A DNA stretch of 7,766 nucleotides from an uncultured Acetobacter sp. (GCA_937900755.1 CALCDN010000022.1:1-7766), one strand, 5' to 3'; positions 1 to 5,896 are shown, counted from the stretch's first letter. Made by a program: numbers and translations. The notes: a model not told the origin generated them from the letters alone.

Positions 1-426
1 GCCCCCGCCCCGCTGGCCGCCGTGATCGCCAAGGCGCACCAGACCCTTGTGTTCGCAACCCCGCCCAACCTGCAACGCGCCGTGGCCTTTGGCCTGCGCA
101 AGGACGTGGACTATTTTGCAACCCTTGCGCAAAACATGGCCACGCAGGGCACAATCCTTGCCTCCGGCCTGCAACGGCTGGGCTTTAAGGTGCTCCCCTA
201 CCAGGGCAGCTACTTTGTCATGGCCGATATTACCCCCCTGGCCAACGGTCTGGACGATGTGGCCTTTACCCGCGTGCTGACCGAACAGGCCCGTGTTACC
301 GCCATCCCCGCCTCCGCGTTCTATGACGCCAACCCGCCACGCAACCTGATCCGCTTTGCCTTTTGCAAACGGGCGGAAGTGCTGATCGAAGCGCTTAATC
401 GCATGGAGACATGGAAAAACCGGTAA
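1..426 (+). CDS. PLP-dependent aminotransferase, class I/II, C-terminal part (5' end outside the window)
   Basis: The reading frame is open from base 1, so this is the last 141 codons of a longer gene; enzymes of this fold are usually about 380-400 residues. The visible start 'APAPLAAVIAKAHQTLVF' followed by a P-P-N-L-Q motif resembles the region after the catalytic lysine in methionine/kynurenine-type aminotransferases (the YbdL-like group). The PLP-binding lysine itself lies upstream, outside the window. Near the end, N-L-I-R-F-A-F-C-K (about codons 115-123 of the visible part) carries the arginine (codon 118) that in this family binds the substrate alpha-carboxylate. The enzyme would be cytosolic and transfer an amino group from an amino acid to a 2-oxo acid. 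The substrate cannot be decided from this fragment. A hairpin overlaps the stop codon, so the transcript probably ends here. Confidence 0.9.
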   Translation, partial: APAPLAAVIAKAHQTLVFATPPNLQRAVAFGLRKDVDYFATLAQNMATQGTILASGLQRLGFKVLPYQGSYFVMADITPLANGLDDVAFTRVLTEQARVTAIPASAFYDANPPRNLIRFAFCKRAEVLIEALNRMETWKNR

Positions 427-441
427 AACGGTTTTTTCCAT
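411..441 (+). terminator. Hairpin overlapping the aminotransferase stop codon, probable intrinsic terminator
   Basis: ATGGAAAAACCG (411-422) is the reverse complement of the sequence at 429-441 apart from one extra T; the loop is GTAAAA. The right arm contains a run of six T directly after CGG. The G/C core is only about 4 bp, so it is a modest terminator. Its left arm lies inside the last codons of the gene. Confidence 0.5.
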
Positions 442-460
442 CCAACGCGCAATTATCCAA

Positions 461-489
461 TTGACGGGCAACACTCTTTTCTCTAAACG
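461..489 (+). promoter_or_regulatory. Candidate sigma-70-type promoter for tRNA-His
   Basis: TTGACG at 461-466 matches five of six bases of the -35 consensus. A 17-nt spacer leads to TAAACG at 484-489, a poor -10 element; TCTAAA at 482-487 is a better match but leaves a 15-nt spacer. Transcription would begin within about 10-15 nt of the mature tRNA, as is common for single bacterial tRNA genes. The assignment rests on the -35 element and its position. Confidence 0.4.
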
Positions 490-504
490 TCCGCTTGCTG
501 TGCG

Positions 505-580
505 GCGGACGTAGCTCAGCTGGTAGAGCGCCGGTTTGTGGTACCGGTGGTCGCGGGTTCAAGTCCCGTCGTTCGCCCCA
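505..580 (+). tRNA. tRNA-His (anticodon GTG), CCA encoded
   Basis: The full cloverleaf can be drawn. The acceptor stem is GCGGACG (505-511) with CGTTCGC (570-576). The D stem is GCTC/GAGC (514-517 with 526-529). The anticodon stem is 531-535 with 543-547 around TT-GTG-GT, anticodon at 538-540. There is a 5-nt variable loop and a T stem 553-557 with 565-569, loop TTCAAGT. Base 577 is C73 and CCA is encoded at 578-580. G504 directly upstream can be kept as the extra G-1 paired with C73, the usual identity element for bacterial histidyl-tRNA synthetase. Some alphaproteobacteria have lost G-1:C73; this gene retains it. The gene decodes CAC and CAU and appears to stand alone. Confidence 0.97.
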
Positions 581-782
581 GCCTCACACCCCCCTTTGAA
601 AATCATATTTCTGCATGCCATTGGTCTGGCCAGTATTGGCCCATAGACCCCGCCATGCCCGCAGCGCACAACGGGCCGCCATGCAATCCCATGTGGAACA
701 GGCGCAGGTAACTGCCCTGCTCAGACCAGAATCCCTTCCTGCCCTGTTTTCCAATATTGCGGCAATGGCCTAAGAACATAGC

Positions 783-1226
783 ATGCAAAGTCTGTTGTCC
801 TCCATAAGCCTGCTCGCCCTGTTCCTGCTCCCGGCCTGCGCCCCCGCCGTGGCTCCGCCCAACACGCCACCGGCTGAATCCGCCCTGTACCAGGCCAAAC
901 AGGCCTGCCTGGACGCCTACCAGACGCGGCCAGGGCAGGTGGCTGAAGGGAATATGAGCAAGCTGATGGGCTGCCTTGCCAGAGCCACACAAAAATACGG
1001 ACGCCAAGCCTATGGCCCTTATGCCCCGATTTATATGGAAGGCGCATCCAAAGGGGTAGAGGCCGCCCAGCACCTGCGCGAAGGGCTTTACACGCCCGAC
1101 CAGTTCGGCAGTGAGATCGGGCTTATTCAGGAGCAGGAAAATTCAGCCATCTTGCAAAAAAAAGCGCAGATGGCCGCACCCCTTGACCCCATTTTACAGC
1201 CTGTCCCCGCGCCCTCCGCCCCCTAG
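783..1226 (+). CDS. Putative small lipoprotein, function unknown
   Basis: This encodes 147 residues that I cannot assign to a family. The N-terminus is a hydrophobic segment (about residues 4-16) ending in L-P-A-C, a plausible lipobox with lipidated Cys19, followed by a Pro/Ala-rich linker (20-32). It lacks the usual Lys/Arg near the start, which weakens the signal-peptide call. The remainder (about 33-128) is probably mostly helical, with two further cysteines at 42 and 64 that could form a disulfide in the periplasm, and a Tyr-rich stretch around residues 72-84. The tail is Pro-rich. An in-frame stop at 771-773 makes ATG 783 the first usable ATG; the ribosome-binding site is weak. The opposite strand is also open over much of this interval, but the secretion signal and downstream composition favour this strand. 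It lies between tRNA-His and icd with no operon partner. Confidence 0.65.
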   Translation: MQSLLSSISLLALFLLPACAPAVAPPNTPPAESALYQAKQACLDAYQTRPGQVAEGNMSKLMGCLARATQKYGRQAYGPYAPIYMEGASKGVEAAQHLREGLYTPDQFGSEIGLIQEQENSAILQKKAQMAAPLDPILQPVPAPSAP

Positions 1227-1266
1227 CACGACACAGGCACAGGATACACTGGTTGCCAGACGGGCA

Positions 1267-1296
1267 TTGCCCAACCCCTGACCGGAATGTGATAAC
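1267..1296 (+). promoter_or_regulatory. Weak candidate promoter upstream of icd
   Basis: The 268-bp gap between the lipoprotein gene and icd has no convincing coding content. The best promoter-like match I see is TTGCCC (1267-1272), an 18-nt spacer and GATAAC (1291-1296), which is preceded by TGT as in extended -10 promoters. It would give a leader of about 190 nt. Both hexamers match only four of six consensus positions, so this is a tentative call. Confidence 0.2.
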
Positions 1297-1494
1297 AGGA
1301 GCAGAGCTGCATAAAACCGGCTTTTTCCGCCCGATATCCGCTCAAAACCAGCCATTCCTGTCCAGAATGTGAAGTGCCGGGCTGTTTACGGCCGCGCCAA
1401 CTTGCTCAATCCATAAGCTGCATGACGCTCATACATATTGCGCAGCATTAAATGAGAACAACAAGAAAACCATGTTGGAAATGGATTGGTAATC

Positions 1495-2715
1495 ATGGCT
1501 AAAATCAAGGTCAAAAACCCGGTTGTGGAAATGGACGGGGATGAAATGACCCGCATTATCTGGCACTTCATCCGCGAGCGGCTTATTCTGCCTTATCTGG
1601 ATATTGACCTCAAATACTACGATCTGGGTATTGAGCACCGCGACGCCACAGACGACCAGATTACGGTAGACGCCGCCGAGGCGACAAAGCGCTACGGGGT
1701 TGCGGTCAAATGCGCCACCATTACGCCCGACGAAGCCCGTGTGAGCGAGTTCGGCCTGAAAAGAATGTACCGCTCGCCCAATGGCACCATCCGCAATATT
1801 CTGGACGGCACCATTTTTCGTGAGCCCATCATCTGCTCCAACGTGCCGCGCCTGGTGCCGCACTGGACGAAGCCGATTGTGATTGGCCGCCACGCCTATG
1901 GAGACATTTACCGGGCGGCGGAAACAAAAATTCCCGGCCCCGGCAAGGTCACCCTGAACTATGTGCCCGATGATGGCGGCGAACCCATTACGCTGGACGT
2001 GCATGACTTCAAAGGCCCCGGGGTTACACTGGGCATGCACAACACCCGTGCGTCCATCGAAGGGTTTGCCCGGGCATCGCTCTCCTACGGGCGGGACCGC
2101 AGGCTGCCTGTCTACCTGTCCACCAAAAACACCATCCTCAAGGCCTATGACGGCATGTTCAAGGATGTGTTCGCACAGGTGTATGAGCAGGAGTTCAAGG
2201 CCGAGTTTGAAAAACTGGGCCTGACCTACGAACACCGCCTGATTGATGACATGGTGGCCTGCGCGCTCAAATGGCCCGGTGGCTACGTATGGGCCTGCAA
2301 GAACTACGATGGCGACGTGGAAAGCGACATTGTAGCCCAGGGTTTTGGCAGCCTGGGCTTGATGACATCCGTCCTGCTCAGCCCCTCTGGCGATGTGGTG
2401 GAGGCCGAAGCCGCCCATGGCACGGTGACCCGCCACTACCGCGAGCACCAGAAGGGCAAGCCCACCAGCACCAACCCCATTGCCTCCATTTTTGCATGGA
2501 CTCGGGGGCTGGCCTACCGCGGCCGGTTCGATAACACGCCAGATGTGGTGCACTTTGCCAACACACTGGAAAAAGTGTGCATTGATACGGTTGAAGGTGG
2601 CCAGATGACCAAGGACCTTGCCCTGCTCGTTGGCAAGGACGCCCGGTGGCTGGATACCCAGCCCTTCCTCGACGTGCTGGACGAACGGCTTAAAAAGGAA
2701 CTGGCAAAAGCCTGA
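1495..2715 (+). CDS. icd: Isocitrate dehydrogenase (NADP+)
   Basis: This cytosolic TCA-cycle enzyme oxidatively decarboxylates isocitrate to 2-oxoglutarate, producing NADPH. The 406-residue product belongs to the subfamily that includes eukaryotic IDH1/IDH2 rather than the E. coli type. Its N-terminus resembles the eukaryotic enzymes, and numbering nearly coincides with human IDH1. Substrate-binding residues are visible: S94 in S-P-N-G-T, R100, R132 in G-R-H-A-Y-G-D, Y139 and K211. The metal-binding aspartates are D251 (L-I-D-D-M), D274 and D278 in N-Y-D-G-D-V-E-S-D. R313 and H314 in H-G-T-V-T-R-H match residues that select NADP+ over NAD+. ATG 1495 is preferred because the product then starts M-A-K-I-K-V and GGA lies 9 nt upstream; an in-frame TTG at 1486 would add three residues. 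A strong hairpin follows the stop, so the gene looks monocistronic. No key residue is missing. Confidence 0.97.
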   Translation: MAKIKVKNPVVEMDGDEMTRIIWHFIRERLILPYLDIDLKYYDLGIEHRDATDDQITVDAAEATKRYGVAVKCATITPDEARVSEFGLKRMYRSPNGTIRNILDGTIFREPIICSNVPRLVPHWTKPIVIGRHAYGDIYRAAETKIPGPGKVTLNYVPDDGGEPITLDVHDFKGPGVTLGMHNTRASIEGFARASLSYGRDRRLPVYLSTKNTILKAYDGMFKDVFAQVYEQEFKAEFEKLGLTYEHRLIDDMVACALKWPGGYVWACKNYDGDVESDIVAQGFGSLGLMTSVLLSPSGDVVEAEAAHGTVTRHYREHQKGKPTSTNPIASIFAWTRGLAYRGRFDNTPDVVHFANTLEKVCIDTVEGGQMTKDLALLVGKDARWLDTQPFLDVLDERLKKELAKA

Positions 2716-2725
2716 CCCCTTGCCC

Positions 2726-2750
2726 GCAGGCCCGGACCATCCGGGCCTGC
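2726..2750 (+). terminator. Strong hairpin after icd
   Basis: GCAGGCCCGGA (2726-2736) and TCCGGGCCTGC (2740-2750) form a perfect, very GC-rich 11-bp stem around a CCA loop, starting 10 nt after the icd stop. The downstream tail (CTTCCC) is not a proper T tract. It may act as a weak intrinsic terminator, or mainly as a 3'-end stabilising hairpin. Confidence 0.7.
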
Positions 2751-2813
2751 CTTCCCTGCGTGCGCAATAACCGCAAACCCTGCCAAATATGCTCGGAAAC
2801 ACGCCATTTGCCA

Positions 2814-2839
2814 TTGCGTCCAAACCGGCGCTGACGCAA
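2814..2839. promoter_or_regulatory. Inverted repeat upstream of the ferredoxin-NADP reductase gene
   Basis: TTGCGTC (2814-2820) and GACGCAA (2833-2839) are perfect inverted arms separated by 12 nt, about 50-70 nt upstream of the reductase start. The arm spacing (19 nt between arm centres, about two helical turns) would suit a dimeric regulator. It could equally be a chance repeat or an RNA hairpin. The regulator is unknown. Confidence 0.3.
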
Positions 2840-2874
2840 AACAGGGCTTTGAATCTGAACATAACCTTAAAAGC

Positions 2875-2878
2875 AGGA
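2875..2878 (+). promoter_or_regulatory. Ribosome binding site that decides the reductase start
   Basis: AGGA sits 8 nt before ATG 2887, a normal distance. It overlaps or abuts the alternative in-frame ATG at 2878, which could not be served by it. This is why the start at 2887 is chosen. Confidence 0.65.
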
Positions 2879-2886
2879 TGCTGCGC

Positions 2887-3906
2887 ATGTCAGACACCCC
2901 AGCAGAAACAGACGTTGCCATTATAGGGGCAGGCCCGGCCGGGCTTTTTGCCGCTTTTCAATGCGCCATGCTGCGCCTGCGGTGCGTGCTGATTGATGTG
3001 TTGCCCGAAGTTGGCGGCCAGTGCGCGGCTCTCTACCCGGAAAAACCGATTTACGACATTCCCGCCTGTCCTGCCGTGGAAGGGGCCGAACTGATCGCCA
3101 ATCTGGAGCGCCAGATTGCTCCGTTCACCATTCCGCGCCTGCTCAGGCACCGGGTGGAAAATCTGGACGGGCAGCGTGGTGACTTTACGCTGACCACCGA
3201 CAAAGGTGCCAGCCTGCGCGCCAAGGCTGTGATTATTGCCGCAGGAGCCGGTGCCTTTGGCCCCAACCGCCCCCCCCTGGATGGCCTGGGCGCGTATGAG
3301 GAAAGTGGCGCGGTACAATACTATGTCCGCCGCAAGGCCGACTTCCAGAACAAACGTATCGTTATTGCCGGGGGCGGAGATTCGGCGCTGGACTGGGCGC
3401 TCTCCCTCAAGGATACGGCGGCCAAACTTTATCTTGTCCACCGCCGCGACCGATTCCGTGGTGCCCCCGAAAGCCTGCGCCAGCTCGACGAGGCCGTGGC
3501 CGCCGGACAGATTGAAAAAGTGGTTCCCTACCAGCTCCATGCCCTCCGTGGCGCGGATGGAACACTTGGCGGTGTGGATGTCATTGACATGGAGGGCGCC
3601 ACCCGCACGCTGGAGGCGGATGTGCTGCTCCCGTTCTTTGGCCTGGCAACCGACCTTGGCCCCGTTGCCCGCTGGGGCATGGACACCCAGCGCTCAACCA
3701 TTCCCGTCACGCCTTCGAACTGCGAGACAAGCCTTGCAGGTGTTTTTGCCATTGGGGATGTGGCCACCTATCCGGGCAAGCTGAAGCTTATTTTGCAAGG
3801 CTTTAGCGAAGCCGCAATGGCGGCACATGCCATCCACCCCATTATCTACCCCGAGCAGGCCCTGCACTTTGAATATTCGACCAGCAAAGGCGTGCCCGCC
3901 CCGTAA
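2887..3906 (+). CDS. Ferredoxin/flavodoxin-NADP+ reductase, thioredoxin-reductase-like type
   Basis: This 339-residue flavoenzyme moves electrons between NADP(H) and ferredoxin or flavodoxin in the cytosol. The FAD-binding G-A-G-P-A-G motif is at residues 14-19, with an acidic residue ending the second strand (L-I-D-V-L-P-E) and the family-typical G-G-Q-C-A-A-L-Y-P-E-K segment. The NADP domain has G-G-G-D-S-A-L-D-W at 162-170. H-R-R-D-R-F-R at 185-191 supplies arginines expected to bind the 2'-phosphate of NADPH. A second FAD contact, A-I-G-D-V-A-T-Y-P-G-K, is at 288-298. No redox-active C-x-x-C is seen in the NADP domain, so it is not a thioredoxin reductase; length and motifs fit the Bacillus YumC-type FNR. 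The ATG at 2887 is chosen over 2878 because of the AGGA spacing. It has its own 171-bp upstream gap after icd. Its physiological electron partner is not encoded in the window. Confidence 0.93.
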   Translation: MSDTPAETDVAIIGAGPAGLFAAFQCAMLRLRCVLIDVLPEVGGQCAALYPEKPIYDIPACPAVEGAELIANLERQIAPFTIPRLLRHRVENLDGQRGDFTLTTDKGASLRAKAVIIAAGAGAFGPNRPPLDGLGAYEESGAVQYYVRRKADFQNKRIVIAGGGDSALDWALSLKDTAAKLYLVHRRDRFRGAPESLRQLDEAVAAGQIEKVVPYQLHALRGADGTLGGVDVIDMEGATRTLEADVLLPFFGLATDLGPVARWGMDTQRSTIPVTPSNCETSLAGVFAIGDVATYPGKLKLILQGFSEAAMAAHAIHPIIYPEQALHFEYSTSKGVPAP

Positions 3907-3948
3907 TTTTCCATCCCGGGCCACAAGGGTGCTGGCTGCCACAATACC

Positions 3949-3964
3949 ACCCCCTTTACGGGGT
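3949..3964 (+). terminator. Small GC hairpin after the reductase gene, weak terminator at best
   Basis: ACCCC (3949-3953) and GGGGT (3960-3964) can pair around a six-base loop, about 45 nt past the reductase stop. No T tract follows, so transcription may well continue into dadA, and the hairpin could instead be part of the dadA leader. Confidence 0.25.
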
Positions 3965-4009
3965 AGGTGAACAGGAGCAGGGCACCAACAGGCCCAGTTC
4001 CATACAGGC

Positions 4010-4041
4010 GGGAGAGGTCTCTCCCATCCTCTTATAAGGAT
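4010..4041 (+). promoter_or_regulatory. Structured dadA leader with a hairpin over the Shine-Dalgarno sequence
   Basis: Two adjacent hairpins can form just before dadA. GGGAGAG (4010-4016) pairs with CTCTCCC (4019-4025). ATCCT (4026-4030) pairs with AGGAT (4037-4041), burying the ribosome binding site AAGGA (4036-4040). A competing pairing, AGAGG (4013-4017) with CCTCT (4028-4032), would break both hairpins and free the binding site. The pairings are seen directly in the sequence; that they control translation is inference. Confidence 0.45.
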
Positions 4042-4047
4042 GAAGCC

Positions 4048-5304
4048 GTGAAAATCATTATCCTTGGCGCAGGTGTCGTGGGCGTTACGTCCGCCTGGTA
4101 TTTGAACGCTCTGGGGTATGACGTCACCGTCATTGACCGCCAGCCCGCCCCTGCTCAGGAAACATCCTTTGCCAATGCGGGGCAGGTTTCGCCCGGCTAT
4201 TCCACGCCATGGGCAGCCCCTGGCCTGCCATGGCAGGCCATAAAGTGGATGGTGCACCCGCGCCACAGCCCGCTGGTCATTCGCAAACGGCTGGACCTGG
4301 CCATGCTGCGCTGGATCCGCCAGCTGCTCAAAAACTGCAATGCCCAGTCCTATGCGCTCAACAAGGCCCGCATGCTGCGTGTGGCCGAGTACAGCCGCGA
4401 CTGCCTTGACGCCCTGCGCGAGGAAACCGGCATAACCTATGATGACCGCCAGCAAGGGCTGATCCAGCTTTTCCGAACCGATGGGCAGATCAACAAAATC
4501 CAGCGCGACATGCGCCTGCTGGCTGAAAACGACATTCCCCACCAGTTGCTGGGTGTTGACGACATTTTGGAACACGAACCGGGCCTGCTCCATGCGGCAC
4601 ACCTGCTCAGGGGGGGGCTGTTCCTGCCCAATGACCAGTCGGGGGATGCCCATGTCTTTACCCTGCGGCTTGCCCGCATGGCGGAAGCCAAAGGCGTGCG
4701 CTTTCTTTACAACACCACCGTGCAGGGCCTGGACGCCACGGCGGACAGGATTGTTTCTGTTCGGACCAGTGCCGGGCATTTGAGTGCGGATGCCTACGTC
4801 ATGGCGCTTGGCAGCTACAGCGCGCGCCTGCTGCGCCCACTTGGGTTGCACCTGCCAGTTTACCCCGTCAAAGGCTACTCCCTGACCCTCCCCCTGACCG
4901 ATGAGAGCCACGCCCCTGCCGCCACGGTGAATGATGCCACCTACAAGGTGTCCATCACACGGCTGGGCAACCGGATAAGGGTTGGCGGCACGGCGGAACT
5001 GACCGGCTACAACCTCAAACTCAGCCCCGACAGGCGGGAAACACTGGAACTCTCCTTTTCGGAACTGTATGGCGGAGGGGACCTGAGTGCCGCTACATAC
5101 TGGACCGGGCTGCGCCCCTGCACCCCCGATGGCACGCCAGTTATTGGCCTCGCCGCTCCCTTTGGCAATCTGTGGCTCAACACCGGCCACGGCACCCTTG
5201 GCTGGACCATGGCGTGTGGGTCCGCCCGCCTGATTGCAGACATGATCGATGGCCGAAAAACCGACATCCCCGCCCTGGACCTGGCCCTGAACCGTTACAG
5301 CTGA
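4048..5304 (+). CDS. dadA: D-amino acid dehydrogenase small subunit (DadA)
   Basis: DadA is an FAD-dependent, membrane-associated enzyme that oxidatively deaminates D-amino acids, chiefly D-alanine, to 2-oxo acids and ammonia and passes electrons to the respiratory chain. The 418-residue product aligns by eye with E. coli DadA (432 residues) along its whole length. The dinucleotide-binding motif I-L-G-A-G-V-V-G is at residues 5-12. N-A-G-Q-V-S-P-G-Y, A-P-G-L-P and A-I-K-W-M follow. Near the end are W-T-G-L-R-P-C-T-P-D-G-T-P (352-364) and N-T-G-H-G-T-L-G-W-T (378-387), FAD/substrate-domain signatures. It ends shortly after R-Y-S and lacks the short C-terminal tail of the E. coli protein. GTG 4048 is the start: AAGGA lies 7 nt upstream and the N-terminus then matches the family. 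An upstream in-frame GTG at 3967 would add 27 unrelated residues. No alanine racemase gene is adjacent, unlike the enterobacterial dadAX operon. Confidence 0.96.
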   Translation: MKIIILGAGVVGVTSAWYLNALGYDVTVIDRQPAPAQETSFANAGQVSPGYSTPWAAPGLPWQAIKWMVHPRHSPLVIRKRLDLAMLRWIRQLLKNCNAQSYALNKARMLRVAEYSRDCLDALREETGITYDDRQQGLIQLFRTDGQINKIQRDMRLLAENDIPHQLLGVDDILEHEPGLLHAAHLLRGGLFLPNDQSGDAHVFTLRLARMAEAKGVRFLYNTTVQGLDATADRIVSVRTSAGHLSADAYVMALGSYSARLLRPLGLHLPVYPVKGYSLTLPLTDESHAPAATVNDATYKVSITRLGNRIRVGGTAELTGYNLKLSPDRRETLELSFSELYGGGDLSAATYWTGLRPCTPDGTPVIGLAAPFGNLWLNTGHGTLGWTMACGSARLIADMIDGRKTDIPALDLALNRYS

Positions 5305-5325
5305 AGCAGTGCCGCCTACACATAG

Positions 5326-5361
5326 CAAAAGGGCCAGAGAGTAAACTCTCTGGCCCTTTTG
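5326..5361. terminator. Perfect 16-bp hairpin, bidirectional terminator between dadA and the convergent small gene
   Basis: CAAAAGGGCCAGAGAG (5326-5341) and CTCTCTGGCCCTTTTG (5346-5361) are perfect inverted repeats around a TAAA loop, 21 nt after the dadA stop. Each strand carries A4 before and T4 after an 11-bp core, so it can end transcripts from both sides. The convergent small gene ends at 5433. Confidence 0.9.
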
Positions 5362-5432
5362 GCTTTAAGGCACTCATGCCTCCGTTTTGCGGATGGGGGG
5401 CTTACGCCGCCCCATCCCTCAATACGGAAGAA

Positions 5433-5690
5433 TTACTGAGCGGATTCAGCTGCCGGAGCGGCTTCACCTTTTGCGCCTTTTTTACCGTGGTGCTTGCCAC
5501 CATGCTTGCCAGCGTGCTTGGCATGCTTGTCGGCTTTCTTGCCTTCTTCAGCAGCGGCGGGAGCAGCTTCAGAAGCGGCGGGAGCAGCAGCCGGTGCAGC
5601 AGGAGCAGCAGCTTCCTGAGCGAAAGAAGGAGCGGCAACGCCCATCAGGGCAACGGTGGAAAGAGCTGCGAGCAGACGACGAGAAATCAT
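5433..5690 (-). CDS. Small exported Ala/Pro- and Lys/His-rich protein, acid-shock (Asr)-like
   Basis: This encodes 85 residues. Residues 1-24 form a clear Sec signal peptide: M-I-S-R-R, a hydrophobic core, then P-S-F-A with predicted cleavage before Q25. The mature part of about 61 residues is low complexity. An Ala/Pro/Glu segment (25-49) contains A-A-P-A-A repeats. A basic Lys/His/Gly segment (51-75) has five His (56, 59, 63, 67, 68) among many Lys, and a short Glu/Ala/Pro tail follows. This architecture resembles enterobacterial acid-shock protein Asr, a periplasmic protein proposed to buffer or bind protons; metal binding by the His cluster is also possible. The similarity is of composition, so homology is not shown. 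ATG 5690 is supported by GGAGA 8 nt upstream. Other open frames overlap it because of the GC-rich repeats, but only this one has a secretion signal and a ribosome binding site. It is transcribed separately from typA. Confidence 0.82.
   Translation of the reverse strand: MISRRLLAALSTVALMGVAAPSFAQEAAAPAAPAAAPAASEAAPAAAEEGKKADKHAKHAGKHGGKHHGKKGAKGEAAPAAESAQ
5553..5588. repeat. In-gene 21-nt-period repeat coding the Ala/Pro segment
   Basis: A 15-base sequence beginning AGCGGCGGGAGC occurs at 5553-5567 and again at 5574-5588, a spacing of exactly 21 nt (seven codons). It encodes the repeated E-A-A-P-A-A-like unit on the minus strand. Related GCAGC-rich copies continue to about 5612. Such a repeat could vary in copy number without breaking the frame. 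Confidence 0.6.
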
Positions 5691-5743
5691 TTCTTAAATC
5701 TCCAATACAACCAGCCAGAATTCTTTAGGCCCCACATCAGTCA

Positions 5744-5810
5744 ACCGTCTGCGGAACCTTAAGCCGGTTTCTGACTTCATGCATATCACGCCATAAACAG
5801 ACCGTCTGCG
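5744..5810. promoter_or_regulatory. Repeated operator-like motif upstream of the Asr-like gene
   Basis: ACCGTCTGCG occurs at 5744-5753 and again at 5801-5810. The second copy is part of a palindrome, CAGAC-C-GTCTG (5798-5808), flanked by AAA and, after CG, TTT. Both copies lie in the leader or promoter of the minus-strand gene starting at 5690. Binding by a regulator is inference; none is named. Confidence 0.3.
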
Positions 5811-5896
5811 TTTAAAATTTGCGCAACATTTACACATATTATGACTTTAACGCAGTCGTGCCATATTTTAGCCATATTCCCATGAAGTTTAAATAA

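Noticed and set aside
504..580. tRNA gene as an integration site for a mobile element
   Set aside because: No integrase gene and no second copy of the tRNA 3' end is seen in the window; the flanking genes are ordinary core genes.
615..773. A 52-codon plus-strand frame just before the lipoprotein gene, in the same frame
   Set aside because: No ribosome binding site is seen at either ATG (615 or 681) and no known family is recognised. The stop at 771 also excludes it as an N-terminal extension of the lipoprotein. A small gene or remnant cannot be fully excluded.
603..1073. A 156-codon minus-strand frame overlapping the lipoprotein gene
   Set aside because: Its Gly/Trp/His-rich composition is unusual and no domain is visible. 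The plus-strand frame has a signal-like N-terminus and fits the direction of its neighbours better.
1429..2862. A 477-codon open frame antisense to icd
   Set aside because: It mirrors the codon pattern of icd, whose family assignment is certain. It has no recognisable domain and arises from GC-rich third positions.
3694..5328. A 544-codon open frame antisense to dadA and the end of the reductase gene
   Set aside because: It is longer than dadA, but it is a shadow frame: no recognisable motif, low-complexity Gly/Ala/Val composition, and it starts inside the terminator hairpin.
5520..5620. Possible CRISPR-like or tandem repeat array
   Set aside because: The repeats are short, in frame and explained by Ala/Pro and Lys/His codons of the exported protein; there are no spacers of constant length.
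5387..5762. Plus-strand and alternative minus-strand frames over the Asr-like gene
   Set aside because: They are Arg/Ser/Gln- or Leu/Lys-rich translations of the same GC-rich repeats in wrong frames, lacking a signal peptide or ribosome binding site.
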